Shown here one piece after another: positions 47,301-59,904 of a DNA stretch of 64,000 bases (positions within the stretch are counted from its first letter, which is position 1; every line of letters starts with the position of its first letter). The DNA is taken from positions 124,001 through 188,000 of the forward strand of contig JALJCO010013407.1 of assembly GCA_023101725.1 (NCBI GenBank), given 5' to 3'. Made by a program: the position numbers and the translations under genes. Below the pieces are notes generated by a model that was not told where the DNA came from, ran no database searches, and worked only from the letters and a program-made list of their open reading frames with translations. This DNA is from Atherinomorus stipes (Eukaryota > Chordata > Actinopteri > Atheriniformes > Atherinidae).

Positions 47301-48470
47301 CTCTCACGCACGCACACGCTCATATCGACACGTGCGCTGTGCTTTTCACGTTGACGAACAGTGGCAGCTCTGTGAGACCAGAAGAAGAGTCGGAGAAGCC
47401 CAGCAGGGCTCTGGCATGGCTGAAATAACAGTAACACAACACAACGTTTGGGCAAAAACAACAACAAACATTACACTGTCTGTCTGTACACATTCAACAC
47501 AAATTTGTCTCAGGGGAACGAGCCGAGCCGGCTGGGAGGAGGAGAAAAGCCTGTTTGCTTGTGGAACATGAAACCAGACTGAAACAAGCCAGATAACACA
47601 ATATAGAGTCAGCTGATAGGAAGGAGGCAAATGAGTCTGTCCGGGTCCTGCTGTGTGTGTGTTTGTGTGCTGGTGTGACTCTAGCTGTGGCACGTGTGAG
47701 CACGTCAATGTGTGTACACATGAGATCTGAATGGGTCTTTGGGTCAGTGCGAGGCAGGGAAGGTTATCCTGTCATTATCCTGTTACATGCCACCTACACG
47801 ACTCATCCCGGAGAGCCGGGTTCTGCCTGTCCAGTACGCATGCAACATCAAAACACAAACACAAAAACACACACATCCATAATAACATGTCATTTAATTG
47901 CAGTTTCAGTCTGGAAAGCTGAAGGAAAATTTCTCCTGTTCTCTTAATTCTTTAAATAAGGAAACATAAGTGCTTCAATGAAGTCTGCCTGTGTTACAGT
48001 GGGACTTCTGTAAACTCACAGGACAATAGTACTTGTTCGTATGTTCATTCTACTTAAAGTATGGGTGAAATGAAGGAGTTTTGCTGCAGATAATGCCTTA
48101 TATAGAGGCTGTCCCATCTCTCCCATCATATGGATGTACGCAGAAGTGCGACTCAACATGATATCTTCCGAAGAAGTCAAAGTGATATTGAAATTTCACC
48201 GGTGAGTAAATGCACGTATAAACTACTAGAAATAAGGTCCAGGTTTAAAAAAAAAGAAAGCTATCTTTTAAAGAGATTAAAAAATTTGGTTATATTTTCT
48301 TTAAATACCATCAGTAACACCAACCTCCAAATACCAGCATCCTTGTCTCTGTATGTATATTGATGACATTTTACAAATCTGGATGATACAGTATGTCTAG
48401 TCTGTTTTTATGTCTTTGCCCCATCAATACAAGCAAGTATTACACAAACAACAAAGTTGACTTTGTGAGT
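44367..48470. other. Non-coding stretch, candidate small exon only
   Basis: A-runs at 44943-44958 and 45721-45728. GC-richer patch at 47200-47720 with several overlapping frames and no domain. A 24-codon frame at 48130-48201 beginning MDVRRSATQHDIF ends exactly at CCG|GTGAGT, a consensus splice donor, with an upstream in-frame stop. I cannot assign it to a gene. Confidence 0.3.
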
Positions 48471-49258
48471 GTAAAGGAATAGTACACCCACAGAATGATG
48501 TGCGTTAATTTTCTAATCACCCTCATGCTGAGCAAGACTGTGGAACACTTTTTTAATATCTCAAATGCAGCCGGAGATCAGACAGGTTTTCGTTTTCCCC
48601 CAACTTTAATATATATATAATGGAGTTCACCAGCGACTGATCCAAAAGGGTCCATAAAAGTCCACAAAAACTTGGCAATATTCCTCCTTACTGCTCGTCC
48701 AATGTAATCCAAGTGTTCTGAGTGGGTAGCGTCCAGAATTTACTCGAAGCATCATTTAGTATATTTCTAAAGCTTAAACAGTAGTACATCTAGCTGCTGC
48801 GAAGCGCGCTCCTGCGAGTTCACGACACTACGGAAGCAGCAGCTGACGAGATCGCGTGTTCTCTTTTTCTTTCTTTCTTTGTTTTAAATCAATAGCCAAC
48901 CCCTCCTGTGTTTGTCCCGGTTTGTCTGCAGCTCGTTCACTCTTAGCACAATGTAAACAGTGAATTTCTTATTCTGCAATGTAGTACTGTTTAGGCTATG
49001 AAAATATAATAAATGATGTCGTTTCAAGTAAATGATGGATTTGTCCATTCAGAGACACCATAGCGAAAATGGTGGCACAAATATGGCAGCCTCCATGTAT
49101 GTGGATTCCCAGCAAGTAGATATAAATGCTCATTCCAAGAAAATAAACATATAACAGTTATGCTGGTGAAGCGATTAGACATCAATAGAAACAGTTTTGA
49201 ATTATATATTACATTTTCTGCCTTTGACCTTTAATTTTGTTCCACACTGTACCTTTAA
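48471..49258. mobile_element. TTAA-type MITE (element G)
   Basis: The left end is GTAAAGGAATAGTACACCCA, close to a well-known teleost repeat start (TTAAAGGAATAGTTCACCC). The right end on the minus strand is TTAAAGGTACAGTGTGGAAC with TTAA at 49255-49258. The left TTAA has become GTAA. The interior holds CACCCTCATGCTGAGCAAGA, also part of that repeat as I recall it. Confidence 0.6.
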
Positions 49259-51899
49259 GACTTTTGACAGGTACTTTACAGTAGTGTTTGTTTTAAACCC
49301 AAATCAAATCTAAGCCAACACAAAAACAGTTGATCCAATTTTAAACCTAAAAACAAGACTTGTTTCTCACAAAATGTTCTTACTATCCAACAAAATACTC
49401 ATAAAAATACACGAGCAATCATGCACACCTAAGAGATCTCTGCACCATGCACTAAATAACAAGACCCGGGTCGGGTGACAAAAAGGTGAAATGCAAAAAA
49501 ACTCCAATGAAAAACACACAAGTGTTGCAAACACACATGCACTCAGACAGAGACGGTGAAAGTGAGACAGAGGAGACAGCAGCACCCAAACAACAGTCTC
49601 CCTTTGGTTAACTGGGGTGACAGATAAGGAAACCAGACAGAGGCTACCCCAGCCACAGCTCCGAGGTATGCGAGTGTCTGAGCTTATGAGGAGGCAAGCT
49701 TACAGTGACCTAAAGACCTACTTCATACCTCAAAATTAGCTTTCTGCCAAGTGATGGAGAGAGAAAAAGCAGAGATGCATATTGATTCAGTCTGCTTAAT
49801 GAAGCAGTACTAATTAGGCTTTTATAGCTCATTCAAGGTCTGTTAACTAGAGGTAGAATTACAAGCGAGCACATGTTTTTTTTCTTGTTTTCGTCTGAAA
49901 CTAATTACACAATAGCTACAACTTCTAAGAATCCCCAATCTAACATCATTATTTTCCAATATTAACCACTGCTTCCGCAGACTTTGTACTCACAGACAGT
50001 GGTAAATATTTCATAAATGGTTGAGGGTGAAATAAAGGACAACAAATGTCTGAGAGCATAAATCAGGGATTCAAACCGTGCTGATGGCACAAATTTTATA
50101 ATGTCCACAAGTCAACATTAGCTTATCTGACCTCCTTTGTGCCTTCCAGTGTGCAGACAGAGTCTTGCTGAGAAGATGTTGTTTGGCCTAAATATCCCAA
50201 AAAATACAAAATCCCACCCAGAAGCAAGTGACATTCAAATGCATCAGCCTCTGTTCCTTAGTGGAATGATCAATATGGGCGTGATTAAAACGGCACCACT
50301 TATCAGGGCTGCAATAAAGCAACACATGTAATGTCACCCGCAGGCTTAAATTGTAATTAGCGCAAACTGCTGGGACACAAAACCACTTATTGTATTTTTT
50401 TAACCTTCAGTGACAAAGTACAACAGAGGAGGGAGAGAGATGAGGGCAAAGAAAGAAAGTTGGACCCCAGAGGTTAAAAAAAAAAAGGAGTGGGGAGGGT
50501 CTATCGAGCACCTGCACTGGCTTAATAATTAATAAAGAATGTATGATGTCTTTTTTATTGAGCACATTTCAATAAGTTTTGGGGGCATAATTTAGCCAGA
50601 AAACAAGGACCAACATGTTTGATGCTGAATTAAAAGCAGCAACAAGCTAACATGTTGTCCGTCACCTTCATTTCAAAGGAAAATTACTTTTGTTTTAACA
50701 ATTTAATAGTAATAGTAGTAAAGTAATATAACCTATAAACAAACTAAACATACATTTTTGTTTGTTTCCTTTCCACCAGATAAACAGAGTGCTTGTTTAG
50801 AGAAACCGTATTTCTTCATGAGCTCCGTGTCCACACGAGAATACAGAGCTCATTATGAAGTCCATACGTGCACCGAGCCATATCCAACGGATCTTTCTAA
50901 AGCACATATGCTCAAGTAACGGCTCGTTAGAGTCATGGTTTGGATGCAGGAATAGAAATTTGCAGTGAAAGAATAAAGCTCATGGCCATCTTACCCCAAA
51001 ATCAGGCTTCCAAAACTGCTGAAGCATGCAGCCACAAAGCATCTGAACTGCCTGACAAACTACACACGACGCATAAAATATAAAACCAGGGACAGTGACA
51101 TGCAAATGTTTCCCCCGTCAAAATCCCTGTCACCGTTAATATAAAGTTAAAAAATGTCCTGATTTGAAAAGGCATAAAGTGAATAATAACTCTCTAATAT
51201 GTTACAGTAAAGACTTTTTTTTTTCTGTTTCAGTCTTTAAAGGTTTCAAAATATCTGGAATCTTACATACATGTAATAAAGGAGGTATGGAAAACGAAGG
51301 GAAAAGATGAGTGGTTAATTTCAATACACTAAACCGGAAGGGGGTCTTGTTTATTATCTACATGTATATATGAAGACTTGTGTAAACTTGTGTGTATCTG
51401 CTCTTATTTGGGAATTCCTCTCCAATCTTCCCATAAAACTCTCGTAGTTCTGAAAGAATTTCAGGTCGTCTTTCATATTTTAGGAGGTCAATTCACACGT
51501 CTGTTCAATGTAGACTGTGAGGATCATGGTGCAACACTGAGCTTGTGCTCCTCTGACTGATCCAGTTTAAAATTTCAGGCAGCTTGGAATCACAATTCTA
51601 TCTGCTCCTCAAATGGTACCTGAATGGTGGCCAGTCTGGTCACGATGTGTCTTTGTATCTTCACATTTTCTTAAAGCTTTTCCTTCTTTTAAAACTGATT
51701 TTTAAAACTTGTTCTACAGTTGATACTTCTTGCACCTTCATAATCTATCATTATGAGTTACCATGCCAACAAGTAAGCTCTTTGCAGCTTCCCAAAGTCC
51801 AAATAGAAAATAAGAAATAAGACTTGCAATCCACCCCAGCTGAAGAGGTGATATTTTGGAGGCACGAGCAAAATGAAGAGAAAGTTGGAGGCCTTTCCC
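49259..51899. other. Non-coding stretch, nothing recognised
   Basis: AT-rich. An A-run lies at 50477-50487 and T-runs near 51217. Frames of 60-80 codons have no domains. Position 50523 repeats a 16-base word also present at 30139. Confidence 0.35.
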
Positions 51900-52794
51900 T
51901 TGATTATTAGGGGTGTCACGATTTCGATCTTTAATTGAAATTAATCAAATTACATGGATTACATCGATCATCGAAGCGAAAGGGAGGATCAATGGCACCA
52001 GTATAAACGTTGTACTGTTGCTACCTTTTTCATGGTACCGACGGTACCAGACGTAGTACTGGTGTCCATCTGCCAAGCGAAACAGTTCAGTGATAAGAGT
52101 GCAGCAGAAGCAGCTGCTCCGTCGAAAAAAAAGCAACAACCAGCAATATATGGAAGTGTTTCCTTTACATTCATTTAGGAGCGACAGGTCGCCATTCATA
52201 AATCCCGCGTGCGCTGCCTTTACAAGCCTCAGCTGTGCAGAGCGTGTCCAATATCCCTGCATCTCGCCTGTTGTAAGCACGTGAGCTATGGACGTCGAAC
52301 GGTGCGCATGGGCCTAATGTGAATCTGCCATAAGGCTTTGAAGATAACTTTATAAGTAGTATTCACCATCATGTCTGTGAATTAATACCATATAACCTAA
52401 AACTGCTTCACTCCAAGTGGGTGTGCTGCAGTGTGTGCCGTTTTGTCCTATAATTTCTCCTTGTGTCTTATGAAACGTTCATTATTCATATAAATATGTT
52501 TAGATCTCTGTCTGCTGGCATTTTCAATGCTAACGAAAAGCACTGAGAACAATGATGTTTCTTTCAAACAGTTGAAGGCTTCATGCCATTATAGAACTAT
52601 TTTATTATTTTTAATTATTTTTTTGTGTTTGTTGAAAAATTTCATGAATAAATCAATGATCATAAACTAGACTGGTCTAATAATAGGCCTTCTGCTGTCA
52701 GGAAAAAAAAAAAAAGAGAATCTAATCATGACCCTAAAACCGAAAATGAAATCAAATCGTGGATTTGGAGAATTGTGACAACCCTATTGATTAT
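51900..52794. mobile_element. hAT element with perfect target duplications
   Basis: The element is 51908-52786. The left tip is TAGGGGTGTCACGATTTCGA and the right tip on the minus strand is TAGGGTTGTCACAATTCTCC. The octamer TTGATTAT flanks it on both sides (51900-51907, 52787-52794) with no mismatch. A frame inside the left half includes EAAAPSKKKQQPAIYGS, which resembles the low-complexity linker after the zinc finger of hAT transposases. This is inference. No full transposase is present. Confidence 0.85.
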
Positions 52795-55700
52795 CACTGG
52801 TAGTGGGAGATTGCCAACAAATAAAATGGACTAGATTGGAATGCTTACGAGGCCAAAGCTGGTATTTTGGGAATGTAGTATTCAAGTGTTATATTGAGAC
52901 ATGGCTGCAGGAATATATTCCAAATTCCAACACCTGTGTTTATGGTTCTTAGACAATACAGGCTGACAGACCAGACAGCAATGTTGAACTGTCAGCAGTC
53001 TGTTCATGGGGAGTTCATCTCAGAAGGCTTTGACTAAGCTGTGCCACCCTATGTAAATCTTTTTTAAAAATTCTATTTGCCTTTATTTGCTTTGCCGTTT
53101 TCCTTAGATAAGAGAAAAAAAAATTTCACATACAGTATCTACTATTTCTCTTTTTCTCCTCATATTGCAACAAAATAATTGTCCTTCCCAGATTAATGCA
53201 CCATTACTCAATTAAATTAAATTCTAACCACCTTGAAGCTTTGCAATTCATGCTTTTATTTGATGAAATTCAGCTTCTATTCTTCTCAAAGCATACCTCA
53301 CCTTGGTCAAAAGTCTCTTAACTGTAACAGGCTTGCTGATGATGAAAGAGTCAGACAGTGGAGCGGTGCAACGCCCCAGAGTCTGATACCTGTAAATCCT
53401 CCTGAGGGTCTTTTGCTGCTATAGAGGTTTGAATGAGAATTTCGGGCATTCCTACTCTGTTTTCCTGCTTTCCTCTCACATTTTCTCTCTCTGTCAACCT
53501 CAACTTGACCTCCTAACAGCAGTTTCTTAATTACATTACAAAGTGAGGAGGCTGCTTCCTGAAATGTTTTGCCGTGTTCTTCCAAACCTCTTCTGGGCAT
53601 TAATTATTTCAATTTTCAGAGCAGCAGCAGTACTTACAAAGAAGTTGTTGTAAGTAAGGAAACAAATTATAACCCAAGCTAAAGAGAGCAGAAATCATGC
53701 ATTTATGGATTAGAGAGAAGAATATATGTAAGCTGGATTGACTAAACATGGTTCTGGAAACTGAGCTGGTTTATTTAACGGTTGTGTCTGAAGCAGGCAT
53801 AAGAGTTCAAACTTAAACTTTCATAATCATGGAGGAAGTGGAGCAAAAATACTTCAGCCTGACTATATTGATGGGAAAAAGACGCCTGTACACTCAATGT
53901 AAATAAGCTAACTTCTGGCAATCAGCAAGTATTGTGAAAAATAAAAAAAATAAAGCCATTCATCCTGATTTCACTGCTTCCATTCTTAACTCAAGTCAGC
54001 AATTTATCAATTTGTCTTTTAAAAGTAAATAAATGCTTAAAACCATGAAGTTGTAGATGTAAAGCTGAGGGCAGTTGCAGCTGCACAGAACACAAACTGG
54101 GTTGTTTAAAAGAGCAGAAAGCCTTTCAAATATCTGTAAAACCGCCTGTAACAGCAGCTTGGACTCATTTCAGATTCAATGGACTAATAGTCTCTCTAAC
54201 AGTGTTTTATTGTCCAAACAAACATCTTGAAATGGTTCTGCAGCACAAATTTTCATTGTCTTCTAAAATTTTGGTCTCATCACTCAGAGATACAACTATA
54301 TTGAACTGCAAACACATACAGCAGTATGTGCAGCAAATCCATTTAATACTTTAACACTCTCTGCATGATGTATAACAGAACTATACCAAGCAGAATTACA
54401 CATGGATGAATGTGACCTCTGTTGCATGTCAGGTACTATTTTATTAAGCTTTCTCTTAACCTTGACATCCATCCAATCAAGTTGATGGAGAAAATTCCTT
54501 CACTACACGTGTAGCCATGACAGTGAAGAAGAAACAACTAACTGCAAAGTGCAAACATTAATCCTTTTTACAGAGAAAACAGCCAGCATGTTGCACACAA
54601 TAACATGTTTGAACCATTTCAGCATTTTTTTTTCAGTCCAATTACTAAAATACTGTAAATATGTTTAAGTTATTTAAGAAAATAGATTTCTGACAAAAAG
54701 TTTCATCACTGCTGACATTGCTGTTCATGACATTTATGTTGCTTATATGCAACATAGCAACAGTGGGAGGCATTGATTTAAACTTCCACATAGCTGGCTG
54801 AAAACCAAACAGCACAGAAAAGGGTAGAAGGTCAGGACAGTCAATAGAGCGAGAAAAGATACCATGTGTTGTTGTGCGCATTGGGTGTGAATCACACTGT
54901 GAATAATAATAAAAAAAAGTGTGGTCTCTATTTTATGCAGACTGTAGCTGTATTTACAACCAGGCTAGAAAGAAAATGCAGGCGATGATGTGCGTGGTGT
55001 AACTGCACGGAGGCGTGCGTCAGTATTTAAGCAGATACAGTTGACGCAGAAGTTTTAAGATTCATCTCACAGCACCCACTTGCTGAGTTCAACCCTCCAT
55101 CTGGCATACATATGCGAGCTTCTGTCGAGAGACCCAGCGTTTGGCAGAACGTCTCACTCAGCTGAATCTAACACCAGTTTGCTGCAGAGGAAACAACATG
55201 GGACAGTGCAACGAGCGTGCGAACCAAAAAAAAACACTTCTTACCTGAAACAAGAAGGTCAGAGCATCAAGCAGGGAGGCAGCAGGAGAGAAGGAGAAAG
55301 AAGCAGCACGTGTTAGTAATTGGTTGATATAAAGCAGCATTTTTCCATCTTATGAAGGCAAAACTCTAAAATGTCTTTTTTACTCTATTCTCATAACAAA
55401 AGCTGTTCCATTAAAAAGGGATACTTAAAATACATTTTTACTGATTCATGACCCTATAGTTCTATTATCCCTCTAAGGCATTCAATGATTTAGGAATAAG
55501 CAGGTCATGAAACAACTGAAACACTTTTGAGGAATTTCTGATGCAGCACAGTAGCAAAGCTTTATAAACACAGATGCATAAATGTCATTGAATTAAGAAG
55601 AAAAGAGGTCAAATGGTTGTTCAAACAAAAACGAAGTCCACTGCATTAACTCTGAGCATCATTTTTGGCAGCAACGAGGCAAGCGTGAGAAACCATAGTA

Positions 55701-56904
55701 GTAAATAAGATGTCTTTTGGCTTTCAACCTGCTGAAATCTTTAGAGGGAACCACCCGTCATGTTTATGGTCTATTTTGGCCTGAGGGGAGCCAGAGCTGA
55801 AATGTGCTGCCAAGCATTGCCCACCCAGTTTAGCCCCACTTACTCACAGCTTCCATTCAATCAGTAATGCTGTTTGCACGGTGATGTAAAACCCATAAAA
55901 CCTCTTATACAGCAGGGACATTCAACTTTAAGTAAAGCACTCGCACACCTGTTTTAACACATGATCTTTTCTCACTGAGAAACAGCAAACAAGCTGCGAG
56001 ATAGACACAATTTTCCATTAAGGACTCACAAACGCAAACGGAAATTAACATCACCACAAACAACACACGAGAATCCCAATGTGAGCATACTGGTAACGCA
56101 GAGAGGAAATCAAGGCTCAAGCCTCATTTCCTTTCCTCAAGGCTTTGATGGAATCCAAAGGGTTACGAACTGAATTTTATGAAATCTTGTAAAAAGGGAA
56201 AAAAGAAAAAAACTCTAAAAGTTTGAAAGCAGATCTTTTAAATGTTCAAAGTTTAGCAGCTTGAAACGAGGAAACGCACCGACTCCAAGCCACAATGGAA
56301 CAGCAATTAAAGGCTCTAATTTGGCAGAGGTTGGCAGCAATGTTTCTAATAGACGAGCTGTACCACAAGCTGCTGTGTAACACAAAGAACAGCAGCCCAA
56401 CACGCCAGAAACACTTTGCATTTTTCAGGAAACTTTTAAAGACACAAGAGACACTGTGAAAATTGGGTTTTTATCGTGTAAAGTACGCAGAAGCAGCTGG
56501 ATGCAAAAAGCTGTAAAGCTGCAGTTTGCAGATAAGGTCAAAATTCTAAAAATAAAAATTGGATAAAACTAAAAAGGTCTTATAAGGTCTTATTCCATTA
56601 GTAATGTGTGGAGGGTGGAAATTTTTAATAATATTTGAATAATTTATGTTTTTCCTTCTCCAAATAAGACTGTGTGCAGTGATCTACTTGTTTTATATTT
56701 AACTTTTACATGACAGCAGACACGATAGTGACAAGGCAGGATGTTACCAGGTTACACTGTTATCAGGATTTTGTTTTTCCAAGTTTCTGCACTTGCTGAC
56801 TAAACTGAAGAATAGAGGCAACAGAATTTGATATGATCAGTGCTACACAGAAACCAACAACAAATTCTCATTTAACTGCAATCCGATCAGACTTTTCTAA
56901 GTAC
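52795..56904. other. Non-coding stretch, nothing recognised
   Basis: AT-rich, with no element ends found. A 97-codon minus frame at 53307-53600 and shorter frames carry no recognisable domain. Confidence 0.35.
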
Positions 56905-57461
56905 AAGGTATTTTTATTGGTACCCGAAGGTAGATTTGTTTTGCAGTATAATAGAAGAGGCCATCCATTGTACAAAACAAAACACACTGAAACCAACAAA
57001 AGGCAACAGAAGATACACCAACACGAACACCAGAGTGAGTACTCATCTAAGACTTGGATGTAAATAAAAACTATAAAAGAATAAAATGCTAGTTTGAAAA
57101 TATAAAAAGGCCTGAACACTATAAGTTAACCACATATAACTTGTTAACCTTTAAGATCGAGCACCAAACGAGGAGTCAAACTGTTACAAAAAACCCATGA
57201 GTACCTTAAAAAAGGTTACAAGTTGCCTTCAGTCTTGTTTAAAAAGGACACAGCAACAGGAACAAAGCGGTTCTTGTAGCGTGTGAACTTTGACCTTCGT
57301 ACTATTCTCCCACCTGATGGCATGAACTGGAACTGACACATGAAAGGATGGGAGTCATTATTTACGATGGAACTGGCTAATCGCTGCACCTGTCTGGTGT
57401 ACAGCGACTCCAGAATGACTGAGACTGAAAACGACTTCAGCCAGTGAAGCTGTTTCTGCAA
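56905..57461 (-). mobile_element. LINE 3' end with C-terminal RT tail
   Basis: On the minus strand the frame 57461-57216 contains LESLYTRQVQRLASSIVNND followed by SHPFMCQFQFMPSGGR and RYKNRFVPVAVSFLNK. The pattern SHP-H--F--LPSGRR...RY-NSF-P-A---LN is typical of the C-terminal tail of several fish LINE reverse transcriptases. The copy runs to a 3' end with AATCTACCTTCGGGTACCAA TAAAA at about 56905-56945. Most of the RT and all of the endonuclease are missing. Confidence 0.65.
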
Positions 57462-57940
57462 AACTGTGAAATCTCTTTGGCTTTTCTCTTTAACAAAGCA
57501 ACTTAAGATACATGGTAAGTGTAAATTTATGAAACATTATTCCTAAATATGTCAAATTTGTAAAACAAATTATATAACGAAAAGATTATACAAGAAGGGA
57601 AAAATATGAATGTGCAGGATTCTGCAGTGACTGAAAAAAACAGCCACAATTGGAGTTGAATGCGCAGCAGTTTAAGTGTCTTTGTGTTAAACGGTTGGTG
57701 TTTGGCGTGGTCTGTTAGAGAACGGCTGCAGGGAGGAAGGACATGAGATAACACTCATTTGCAAATGTGCAGCAGCCTGTCACTGAAGTAGCTTTCCAGT
57801 GCCATTAGTGTCATGCTGATGGCTGGGATGGCATCCACCCACCTCTCACCATCAGGGTGAGGGAGGCATCCCAGGACAATGCTCTCCTTGCAGATCAGTT
57901 TATTAAGCTTCTTCCTCACTGCAGAACTAAAATCAGCCAT
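57462..57940 (-). mobile_element. Second LINE tail fragment
   Basis: The minus frame at 57940-57755 reads MADFSSAVRKKLNKLICKES and later ALESYFSDRLLHICK. After a frameshift, MSFLPAAVL follows. The pattern LNKLIRKA---LG...FSDRLL-P-C...RSFLPAAVRL is the tail of another fish LINE subfamily that I recall. It is broken by frameshift and stop. Confidence 0.6.
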
Positions 57941-57964
57941 TTTTACACACTTTTACTACTACAG

Positions 57965-58448
57965 TTGTAAAAGTACAGCTGCAGCTTATTCAGAACTCTG
58001 CTGCCCGAGTTCTCACTAAGACCAGAAAAGTGGACCACATCAGTCCAGTTCTGAGATCTTCGGCCTGAAATACATCAGTGACTTCTTGACCCAGTACGAA
58101 CCTACTAGACCCCTCAGGTCATCTGGATCCGGTCTTTTATCAGCTCCCAGAGTCAGAACCAGACATGGAGAAGCTACGTTCATGACTGGAACAAACTCCC
58201 AGAAACAGTTTATTTAAATCCAGGTTGAAGACCCACCTGTTCTCAGCTGCATTTACGTTAAAATCTGCATGTTTCTATATTATCTCTTTTTAATCTTAAA
58301 TGTTTTTAATGTTTTTAATTTTGAATCATGCTTGTGATTTTTCTTCCTCCCTTTTGCACCCTGTTTTAATGCTTATAATGTTTTATGTGAAGCACTTTTA
58401 ATTGTCCTGTACATGAAATGTGCTATACAAATAAACTTGCCTTGCCTT
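57965..58448 (+). mobile_element. L2 LINE 3' end
   Basis: The plus strand encodes NSAARVLTKTRKVDHISP from about 57994, the well-known L2 motif near the end of the RT. Broken frames follow, including WNKLPETVYL. The non-coding end reads TGTGCTATACAAATAAACTT then GCCTTGCC, the typical L2 tail. It is 5'-truncated and internally deleted. It lies head to head with the LINE tails on the minus strand. Confidence 0.85.
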
Positions 58449-59904
58449 ATGCATTTATTTATTAGATAACTGCTAGCACGTTTCTATAGTCACTTACTTC
58501 TGCATTTGAAGTCCTTAAATATTCAATTTGACATATAAGAAATTGAAGGCTCCCATCTGAACCATACCATGACTAACTGTGTGCAAACCAAAATGAGATT
58601 AGAAGAATTGAATTATCTAAACCTGCAGAACTGCATAGTTGCATCTAAAACCAGACCCTGCATTAGTCGCACTTAAATCTTAAGGACATTGTCCTTGAAC
58701 ACGCACTACGTCGAAAGCCACATTGACTTGTTCACTGTTAAGCTAGCCAGTGGTGCTTTACTTGCAACAGATGCCACTTTAAATGCACCTCTATTGTTTC
58801 TGACAGTGGCAATCTGGAGATCAGATTAGAAGATGTGCTCTTTATCAGTAAGCAATCCTTTAAAGAGCTTAGCAAGTGGGTCCGGCTTGCTTCTAACAGC
58901 ACGCTGGGTCAGGGAGGCTCCCGCTCTGTGTTGCCTACTCTCTGCTCTGAGCTAATCCTGTTTTCTGCAGTGCTTTCATGCCAACCTGAAGCCAAACACA
59001 GATGCAGATACAGCAGGCCAGGGTGAGGAGAGGTTAAGGAAAAACACAAAAGGATGAAAGTGTTCATCCTTGTGTTGACAAAAAAAAGGGAGGGGCAAAG
59101 GATTGTGCAGGGCTGAGTTGAGGAGACATGCTCAAGGCTGTTGAACAGTAGTTTATATTAGGGGGAAAAAATAAAAAAAAAATAAGAGCCTGAAAACATG
59201 AGTGAATGTATTTCAGTGAATACAGATTTTTGAAAACTGCTCAAGGTTTGCTGCTTTTATTCTCTATTTTTATTCATCTGTAAGAAGAGTCAAAGCAGCG
59301 ATAGATGGAAAATAAAATGTGAATCTAATCACACAAAATTATTTCTAAGACAAAGACAAAAAATGATTTCCTCCCTTTAATGTTCGATCTAAACTCAATT
59401 TCAAATACTGTTTTGTAAAATGTAAAGAACGCAAAAAAATGTGCATTTACAGTATATTAAATGTTTTAATGTCATCTAGAGCCTAAAAAAGTGTTTTATA
59501 GTCTGCAGTATTTCCCTTATCTGTTGATACAAACATACAGCACCTCTATATGCACAGTCACTTGGAAATGTATTGCCCAGCAGTGTTCAGAGGCAGAGAA
59601 ACAGCACTCATTAGCATCATATTATGCACTGCATCACATGCTAGCAACTGGGTAAATTTTGAACACACATCATGGCTGACTGAAAGAAATGAAGAGAGAA
59701 AAAGTAAGAAATTGGACAAAAATCAACATCAAACTGACTTTTGCCGCCTGGAGAGATCTCAGAGAAGAGAGAGGTTGAAAGATGGATGCTGTTGGTCTTT
59801 GTTAGGGGGCATCAAAATACAAAATGCCGCTTTCAGGCGACAGTAAAGATATTGACCTGAGGTGTCAAACATGAAAACTTACCTCTCAAGATACAACCTG
59901 GATG
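58449..59904. other. Non-coding stretch, nothing recognised
   Basis: AT-rich with short A-runs near 59172-59182. No element ends or domain-bearing frames. Confidence 0.35.

Noticed and set aside
47231..47721. Cluster of overlapping frames on both strands as a gene or CpG-island exon
   Set aside because: No conserved motif, no consistent splice sites, and all frames follow a CA/GT-rich patch.
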